Below are positions 59,096 through 64,000 of a stretch of 64,000 nt of DNA, one piece after another; the first letter of the stretch is position 1, and every line of letters begins with the position of its first letter. The DNA lies in NCBI RefSeq assembly GCF_007858255.1, contig NZ_VFEU01000025.1:1-64000 (forward strand), written 5' to 3'. The position numbers and the translations under genes were made by a program. Origin of the DNA: Pseudomonas rhodesiae. Its GTDB lineage: Bacteria > Pseudomonadota > Gammaproteobacteria > Pseudomonadales > Pseudomonadaceae. Below the pieces are notes generated by a model, which searched no databases, was not told where the DNA came from, and saw only the letters and a program-made list of their open reading frames with translations.

Positions 59096-59120
59096 TTTCG
59101 GGCGGTTTTTTGGTCTGAAT
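59096..59120 (-). promoter_or_regulatory. Shared palindrome upstream of the helicase operon
   Basis: Minus-strand ATTCAGACC-AAAAAAC-CGCCCGAAA, 56 bp before the membrane-protein start; closest to the copy before dsbA-traL. Confidence 0.65.
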
Positions 59121-59170
59121 TACGCAGACGCCGCCCTAGATCGGGGCGGCCGGAGAATAGCGATGGCTCA

Positions 59171-60283
59171 CCTTGGGTTATTCCAGAGCTATGGCACGCT
59201 GCCGACATGAAGCACACCAAGACCCTCCAGGTTCGCGTTCGAGACAAACACACTCAGCTGCTGCGCCAGATGGCCCGGCAGGTGAATTTCGTCTGGAACT
59301 ACCTGAACGAACTCAGCCATCGCTCGATCCGTGAGCGCGGGGTCTTTCTGTCGGCCTACGACTTAGATCGCTATACCCAGGGCGCAAGCAAGGAACTGGG
59401 CCTGCACTCGCAGACATTGCAGGAAGTGTCGCGGGAATACGCCACGCGCCGCCGGCAGTTCAAGAAGGCCCGGCTGAGCTGGCGTAAATCGATCGGTGTT
59501 CGCCGCTCGCTCGGCTGGATTCCGTTCAAATCCGGCGCAGCGAGCTGGAAGAACGGCCAGGTGTTCCACAATGGCAGATGCTTCAAGGTCTGGGACAGCT
59601 ACGGGCTGGGCCAGTACCGCCTCCGCTCCGGCAGCTTCAGCGAAGACGCCCGAGGCCGCTGGTATTTCAATGTGGTCGTCGAGCTGGAGACCCAGCTATC
59701 GACGGGGCAAGGGGTAGTAGGCATCGACCTGGGCCTGAAGGACGTGGCCACCTGTAGCGACGGGCAGCGGCTGGAGAATGGCCGTTTCTACCGCGACCTG
59801 GAGCCCAAGCTGGCCAGCGCCCAGCGTGCTGGCAAGAAAGCTCGGGTGCGGGCAATCCACGCCAAGATAGCCAACCGGCGCAAGGATGCCTTACACAAAT
59901 TCAGCCGCTCGCTGGTCGAGCGCTGCAACACGATCATCGTGGGCGATGTCAGCTCGCAGAAACTCGTCAAAACCAAGATGGCCAAGTCGGTGCTCGATGC
60001 CGGCTGGGGTCAACTGAAAACAATGCTGGCCTACAAATGCGCGCACGCAGGCATCGTCTTCAGGGTCGTGAACGAGGCGTACACCACCCAAACCTGTAGC
60101 TGTTGCGGTGCATTGCCCGCCAGCAGGCCGAGAGGTATCGCAGGGCTTGGAATAAGGGAATGGATCTGTGAGTGCGGTGTCACTCACGACCGCGACGTGA
60201 ACGCGGCCAGGAACATTCTCGCGCTCGGGCATGAGCGTCCTGGAGAGGGAATCCCCGGCGTTTAAGCCGGGGGAGGATGTCAA
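59171..60283 (+). mobile_element. TnpB-only insertion element, copy 2
   Basis: Begins CCTTGGGTTATTCC and ends GGGGGAGGATGTCAA like copy 1 at 13657-14768. A possible hairpin CCCCGGCG...GCCGGGGG precedes the end. The omega-RNA guide would start TCCTTGGTTGTTG. It is inserted between the SF2 helicase gene and the UvrD operon promoter. Confidence 0.7.
59207..60265 (+). CDS. tnpB: TnpB, RNA-guided nuclease family (copy 2)
   Basis: 352 residues, about nine in ten identical to copy 1. RuvC I GIDLGLKDVATC; RuvC II again lacks the glutamate (IIVGDVSSQKL); zinc finger CSCCGALPASRP...CECG; RuvC III THDRDVNAARNI. Differences from copy 1 are concentrated in the N-terminal third (FDLHPYSKGAGKE versus YDLDRYTQGASKE), so the copies are not a very recent duplication. 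Confidence 0.87.
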   Translation: MKHTKTLQVRVRDKHTQLLRQMARQVNFVWNYLNELSHRSIRERGVFLSAYDLDRYTQGASKELGLHSQTLQEVSREYATRRRQFKKARLSWRKSIGVRRSLGWIPFKSGAASWKNGQVFHNGRCFKVWDSYGLGQYRLRSGSFSEDARGRWYFNVVVELETQLSTGQGVVGIDLGLKDVATCSDGQRLENGRFYRDLEPKLASAQRAGKKARVRAIHAKIANRRKDALHKFSRSLVERCNTIIVGDVSSQKLVKTKMAKSVLDAGWGQLKTMLAYKCAHAGIVFRVVNEAYTTQTCSCCGALPASRPRGIAGLGIREWICECGVTHDRDVNAARNILALGHERPGEGIPGV

Positions 60284-60368
60284 TCCTTGGTTGTTGAAAA
60301 ATCGCATGGGTGTTAAGTCCCAGCTGAAAGCAGTGAAACATGGCTCTAGATAATCCCAAGCCACCGGC

Positions 60369-61859
60369 TCACCCGAATCGGCGTTTGCTTTTGGCGCGAC
60401 GGACGTTATAGCCCTTCACCCAGCTTTTCATGTCTTCGCTCGGTGGTTTGGGTTGCACGGTACCGATCCATGCGCGATCTGGCAGCTCTTTCATGTATGC
60501 CTGGTATGCGTACTGAGCCCACCCGTCTTTCTTGCCGGTCTCACGGGCGTACCCAAGCAGCTCGCAGAAAGTGTGCTGTTTACTGGTCGGCCCGAGCACT
60601 TTGCGTCGATCGTCTAGCTTCACCAGTTTGCCGGTGGCCACCGCCACCCCATCCGGTATTACGATTTCGTTGCCACACTTCGGACAGAGCAATCCGCTGA
60701 AAACAAAGCTGCACTTCGGACATGGCTTGGTTTTTTTCTCCTGATCGCCTTTGTCCTGCGGGCGGCGGTCAAGACGCTCCCCTTCCCCATTGTCCATGGC
60801 GTCGGGCACCTCGTCCGTTGGCTTCCCGTTAAGCAAGAGGTTCCCGGAGTGGTCAATGATAATGCAGTCGATTTTTCCAGTTTCAGGCGAGAGTCGCAGC
60901 CCGCGGCCAATCATCTGGTAGTGAAGCATCAGGGACTTGGTAGGCCGCGCTATCACGAGGCAACTGGTCGAGGGGTCATCAAACCCCTTGATCAGCATAG
61001 CCACTGAGACCAAGACCCTTATCTTGCCCGCCTTGTACTGGCGCAAGATCTCCTCGGTCTCATGCGGCGGCATATAGCCATCGATATGAGCTGCGGCAAC
61101 CCCAGCTTTTAAAAACTCAGCAGCGAGCTTCTTGGAATGCTGGACGTTGCAGGCGAAAACCATTGTTTTGCGGTTTTCACCCAGTTCTTTCCAGTGCGTT
61201 ACCACGTCACCAAGCAGCTTGGCGTCACCCATGACCGTGGCAAGCTCGTCCTCGATCCAGTCACCATTCGGCTTCGTGCTCACCCCCTTCAGCGAAGGCA
61301 CGGAGGGCGCGTAGCACTGTGTAGGGACAAGGAAACCTTGGTCTGTCAGCTCGGAAAGGGAGATGCAGTTGACCAGTCTGTCAAAGATGCGGCCCAGGCC
61401 TCGCCGCCATGGGGTAGCACTGAGCCCAATAACTGGCACCTTGTTCCGCCGGCACCACGTGATCAGCTCAATGTGGGCTTCGTGGATGACATGCGCCTCG
61501 TCAATGAGAACAAGGTGTGGTTTGTGGTGGTTGAGCATGTAATCCAGTCGCGGACGCAAGCTCTGGATCGTTGCGACCTGGATGGGCTTTCGGTAGTCAG
61601 TGCAGGGATGGTCTGACTGAATTGCACCGGCGACCAAACCATCTTTGTGGAACCGCTCAAGCGTCTGATCGAGCAGCTTCACGCTGTCGACGATGAACCA
61701 GGCCCTCCGGTTCTTCGCCTGCGCACCGGCAATGATGTGCTTGGCCACCTCTGTCTTACCGGAGCCCGTAGGACTCATCAGCATCTGAATGATCGCGCCA
61801 AGGCTTATGCCCTTGCGGAGTTCAAAATCCTGCTGTTGTTGGTAGGGTCGGAGCTGCAT
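60369..61859 (-). CDS. Superfamily 2 DEAD/DEAH-box helicase with zinc ribbon
   Basis: 496 residues. Motif I MSPTGSGKTEVAKHI near residue 31, Ia QVATIQSLRPR, II LVLIDEAHVIHE near residue 121, III GLSATPWRRGLG, V VSVAMLIKGFDDPSTSC and VI QMIGRGLRLSPETGK. After residue 380 comes a zinc ribbon (CPKCSFVFSGLLCPKC) and a basic tail. It resembles the SSL2/RadD-type helicases of plasmids and phages. Monocistronic on the minus strand. Confidence 0.9.
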   Translation of the reverse strand: MQLRPYQQQQDFELRKGISLGAIIQMLMSPTGSGKTEVAKHIIAGAQAKNRRAWFIVDSVKLLDQTLERFHKDGLVAGAIQSDHPCTDYRKPIQVATIQSLRPRLDYMLNHHKPHLVLIDEAHVIHEAHIELITWCRRNKVPVIGLSATPWRRGLGRIFDRLVNCISLSELTDQGFLVPTQCYAPSVPSLKGVSTKPNGDWIEDELATVMGDAKLLGDVVTHWKELGENRKTMVFACNVQHSKKLAAEFLKAGVAAAHIDGYMPPHETEEILRQYKAGKIRVLVSVAMLIKGFDDPSTSCLVIARPTKSLMLHYQMIGRGLRLSPETGKIDCIIIDHSGNLLLNGKPTDEVPDAMDNGEGERLDRRPQDKGDQEKKTKPCPKCSFVFSGLLCPKCGNEIVIPDGVAVATGKLVKLDDRRKVLGPTSKQHTFCELLGYARETGKKDGWAQYAYQAYMKELPDRAWIGTVQPKPPSEDMKSWVKGYNVRRAKSKRRFG

Positions 61860-62119
61860 CGAGGTTTCCCGCTGTAAGAACTACAGGTAGGAAACCATCG
61901 CTTCGAAATAACCCAAGCCAGGTGCTCGATCCGTGGAATGGAGACGGCAACAGAGCGCAGCCTGATTGAGACGGATATTTTTTCCTGCCAATGCGCCGAT
62001 ACAGGCTCTTCCTGATGCTCGCATCTCGACTTGGGTTTTCCGGCCGGCGTGCGACTGTGTTCGACATTGCCTGAGCTTTCGCACAGGCGTCGACGCAGGC
62101 CAAGAGATAGGAGTCGTAG
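61860..62119. other. Intergenic region between helicase and ndpA operon
   Basis: 260 bases with no supported gene, tRNA or att repeat. GCCTGAGCTTTCGCACAGGC at 62069-62088 resembles part of the shared palindrome but is too diverged to call. Divergent promoters for the helicase and the 62120 gene are expected here. Confidence 0.4.
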
Positions 62120-62665
62120 ATGGATGACGTAGGAAAGGCGCGCGCTCGCAAGTTTGCTGAGTCGCTGCGGCATGCAAGCTGGGTTATCGATGATGAAGCA
62201 GCCGGCGCACGAAATGCCGTTGGATTCTGGCTGTACTCATACAACCTGGTTGCTGGCCCCCGACTCGTTGGCCAGCTGACGCTGGACGGCTATCGAGCAA
62301 TGCAGAGCGGCGAGGATCTGAAGAATCTTGACGGACTTCAGCCCGCTGATGTTCTCGGCGCAACCCTCAGCGCCTATGACGCTCTGCCCGAGCGGAGCCG
62401 CAATGCAGGGGAGTCGCAAACCGTCATATCAGCACTGTCGCTATACGCCAGTTCAACTATGACCTGGCAGGCGCTGCCGCCTCTCAAAACTGGAGCGCAC
62501 CAACACTTCATGGTGTTCGATTGGCTCACGGCTTCCGGCAAGAGGATTTTTCGCCCCGCCGCTGCAATCACCGGTTCCGTTCTTGCTCCTGAAATCCTGA
62601 CCGACTTCAGTAAGCAAGTGCTCACCGCCCATTTGTCGAAACACCCCCACGAAACGCCTTACTAA
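62120..62665 (+). CDS. Hypothetical protein upstream of ndpA
   Basis: 181 residues behind GATAGGAG. Soluble and helical: FAESLRHASWVIDDEAAGAR, NAVGFWLYSYNLVAGPRLVG and ATLSAYDALPERSRNAGE. No domain recognised. It ends 24 bp before ndpA on the same strand, so the two may be cotranscribed. Codon use is GC-rich like ndpA. Confidence 0.7.
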   Translation: MDDVGKARARKFAESLRHASWVIDDEAAGARNAVGFWLYSYNLVAGPRLVGQLTLDGYRAMQSGEDLKNLDGLQPADVLGATLSAYDALPERSRNAGESQTVISALSLYASSTMTWQALPPLKTGAHQHFMVFDWLTASGKRIFRPAAAITGSVLAPEILTDFSKQVLTAHLSKHPHETPY

Positions 62666-62689
62666 CCCCAAACTACAGGGACTTTGCTC

Positions 62690-63691
62690 ATGCCAATCCG
62701 TCACATCATCGTTCATCAGATCGACAAAAAACCTGATGGTACTCCAGCCGTCCTGCACGCCCGCGACAGCGAGCTGGGTGTGTCGCCACCCATCGACAAC
62801 ATGCTCGCCGATCTAAACGAGAGCTACAACGCAAAGCAGGGCAAGGCCTGGGGGCTCTTCCATGCGGAGTCCGGCGCTTATCCCTTCAGCCGATGGCTGA
62901 AGGAGTACATCGAGGGCGGCCAGGACTTCACATCTTTCACTCACGCTGCCGTAGAGCACCTGCAAAAGCTGATGGAAGAATCGAACCTCTCCACCGGCGG
63001 CCACGTCCTGTTCGCCCACTATCAGCAAGGCATGACCGACTACATGGCCATCGCCCTGCTGCACCACAGCGACGGCGTGGCGGTGACCGACGCCCTGGAC
63101 GTGACCCCAGCCAAGCACCTGGATCTCGGCCAACTGCACCTGGCAGCGCGCATCAACATCAGCGAGTGGCAGAACAACAAGCAGTCCAAACAGTACATTT
63201 CGTTCATCAAGGGCAAGAACGGTCGAAAGGTCTCCGACTACTTCCGTGATTTCATCGGTTGCCAGGAGGGTGTAGACGCCCCCGGTGAAACCCGCACCTT
63301 GCTCAAGGCATTCAGCGATTTCGTCGAGAGCGAGGATCTGCCCGAGGAGCAGGCGCGGGAGAAGACCAATACTCTGGTTGGCTACGCGACCAGCCAGGCG
63401 AAGTTGGGCGAGCCGATGACGCTGGAGGAGCTGTCCGGGCTGATCGATGAAGATCGACCAAAGGCGTTCTACGATCACATCCGCAACCGCGACTACGGAC
63501 TGTCACCTGAGATCCCAGCGGATAAACGCACCCTGAACCAATTCCGCCGCTTCACCGGCCGCGCCGAAGGTCTGTCGATCAGCTTCGAGGCCCACCTGCT
63601 GGGCTCCAAGATCGACTACGACGAGAATGCCGGCACGCTGACTATTCGCAATCTACCCACTCAGTTGCGTGATCAACTCAAGCGCGGCTAA
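62690..63691 (+). CDS. ndpA: Nucleoid-associated protein NdpA (YejK family)
   Basis: 333 residues from MPIRHIIVHQIDKKPDGTPA. Family blocks are very clear: ESYNAKQGKAWGLFH, HLQKLMEESNLSTGGHVLFA, LDLGQLHLAARINISEWQ, KQYISFIKGKNGRKVSDYFR, DFIGCQEGVDAPGETRTLLK, and LNQFRRFTGRAEGLSISFEA. It is close to Pseudomonas chromosomal NdpA, but plasmid-borne homologues exist (Pnd of pCAR1, which helps plasmid stability and alters host transcription). It binds double-stranded DNA. Confidence 0.93.
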   Translation: MPIRHIIVHQIDKKPDGTPAVLHARDSELGVSPPIDNMLADLNESYNAKQGKAWGLFHAESGAYPFSRWLKEYIEGGQDFTSFTHAAVEHLQKLMEESNLSTGGHVLFAHYQQGMTDYMAIALLHHSDGVAVTDALDVTPAKHLDLGQLHLAARINISEWQNNKQSKQYISFIKGKNGRKVSDYFRDFIGCQEGVDAPGETRTLLKAFSDFVESEDLPEEQAREKTNTLVGYATSQAKLGEPMTLEELSGLIDEDRPKAFYDHIRNRDYGLSPEIPADKRTLNQFRRFTGRAEGLSISFEAHLLGSKIDYDENAGTLTIRNLPTQLRDQLKRG

Positions 63692-63697
63692 AAAAAT

Positions 63698-63721
63698 GCC
63701 CCGTCCATCTCTGGACGGGGC
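63698..63721 (-). terminator. Terminator between ndpA and S49 peptidase
   Basis: GCCCCGTCC / GGACGGGGC with a 6-base loop; the T-run lies on the minus strand, so it ends the S49 gene and converges on ndpA. Confidence 0.85.
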
Positions 63722-63757
63722 AGATACTGCTTAGCCTGGCCGGGTTCCTGCTGGGCT

Positions 63758-64000
63758 TTAGCGCAAGCTCAGGCCGTCGAACCCAAGCCGCAATGAGAGG
63801 TGTTCGGCAACCGAAGCGCCGATCTTGCTGGCAAAGCGATCCAGGGGATTCTGTTTGCGGGTGAAATCAACGATCTTGCTCACACCTACGACTTCACGAG
63901 CCACGTAGTCAGAATCACCAAGGCGATCAACCAGCCCCAGTCCCACCGCTTGCTCGCCCGTCCATATCAGCCCCGAGTACAGGTCGGGATTCTCCTTGGC
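63758..64000 (-). CDS. sppA: S49 signal peptide peptidase SppA, C-terminal part
   Basis: Only the last 80 residues are in the window; the N-terminus lies beyond position 64000. AKENPDLYSGLIWTGEQAVG and GLGLVDRLGDSDYVAREVVG are the conserved SppA/S49 ending (substrate-exit region after the catalytic serine-lysine pair, not visible here), followed by ASKIGASVAEHLSLRLGF. Chromosomal Pseudomonas SppA ends similarly, but the residues differ enough that a second, element-borne copy is possible. Confidence 0.85.
   Translation of the reverse strand, partial: AKENPDLYSGLIWTGEQAVGLGLVDRLGDSDYVAREVVGVSKIVDFTRKQNPLDRFASKIGASVAEHLSLRLGFDGLSLR

Noticed and set aside
61860..62119. Possible tRNA or att site at an element/chromosome junction
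   Set aside because: No cloverleaf or TTCRA-type T-loop context and no repeat matching the left side was seen.
61822..62244. Minus-strand frame of 140 codons between helicase and ndpA operon
   Set aside because: Low-complexity, no ribosome site, and overlaps both neighbouring genes.

Overview
The window looks like Pseudomonas accessory DNA: a conjugative backbone of the MOBH relaxase / F-type (MPF_F) secretion class, as known from SXT/R391 elements, IncA/C, Rts1 and IncP-7-like plasmids. Gene content, gene order and small lipoproteins support this. Nothing in the window settles plasmid versus integrated element: no replication gene, tRNA or att site was found. The right end carries an NdpA-type nucleoid protein and an S49 peptidase; both have chromosomal homologues, but NdpA homologues also occur on plasmids (Pnd of pCAR1).

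Layout. (1) 1-6952: one end of an inserted element with four overlapping recombination genes (intA-tfp-intC-srap order, resembling strand-biased circularizing integrative elements or Tn554-like modules) plus cargo (DUF2188 protein, decayed GFA-like fragment); its other end lies left of the window. It begins about 20 bp after the traU stop codon. (2) 6971-32450, all minus strand: traI, traD, orf118, DUF4400, dsbA-like, traL, traE, traK, traB, traV, a giant 2444-residue Ig-like surface protein, pilin traA, dsbC-like, traC, trhF-like peptidase, trbC-traW fusion, traU. A TnpB element sits between the giant gene and traA. (3) 32551-37609: an ssb-recT-...-exonuclease recombination operon. (4) 37946-45392: plus-strand lipoprotein/dsbA-like operon, a TnpB+HNH insertion element, a second lipoprotein, and traN on the minus strand. 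(5) 45519-55070: array of small proteins, a class C group II intron, and a VWA / DUF3150 / MoxR-like AAA module. (6) 55527-59040: operon of PLD-like, M50-like, UvrD-like and membrane proteins; then a second copy of the TnpB element and an SF2 helicase. (7) 62120-64000: unknown gene, ndpA, S49 peptidase.

How it works together. Relaxase TraI and coupling protein TraD feed a TraLEKBVCWUN channel; three periplasmic thioredoxin-fold proteins fit the cysteine-rich TraU and TraN. traF, traH and traG are not in the window and must lie elsewhere if the system is complete. Eight copies of one 27-bp imperfect palindrome (TTTTCAGAC-N9-GCCTGAAAA type) lie 47-83 bp upstream of eight transcription units, usually just after a terminator hairpin. 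This looks like the operator of a single element-wide regulator, by analogy with SetCD/AcaCD control. A second signature is a G/C-rich hairpin in the 5' leader of nearly every gene of the recombination operon and the small-gene array. The most unusual protein signal is an identical C-terminal FGTFWF tail on the exonuclease and the DUF3150 protein.
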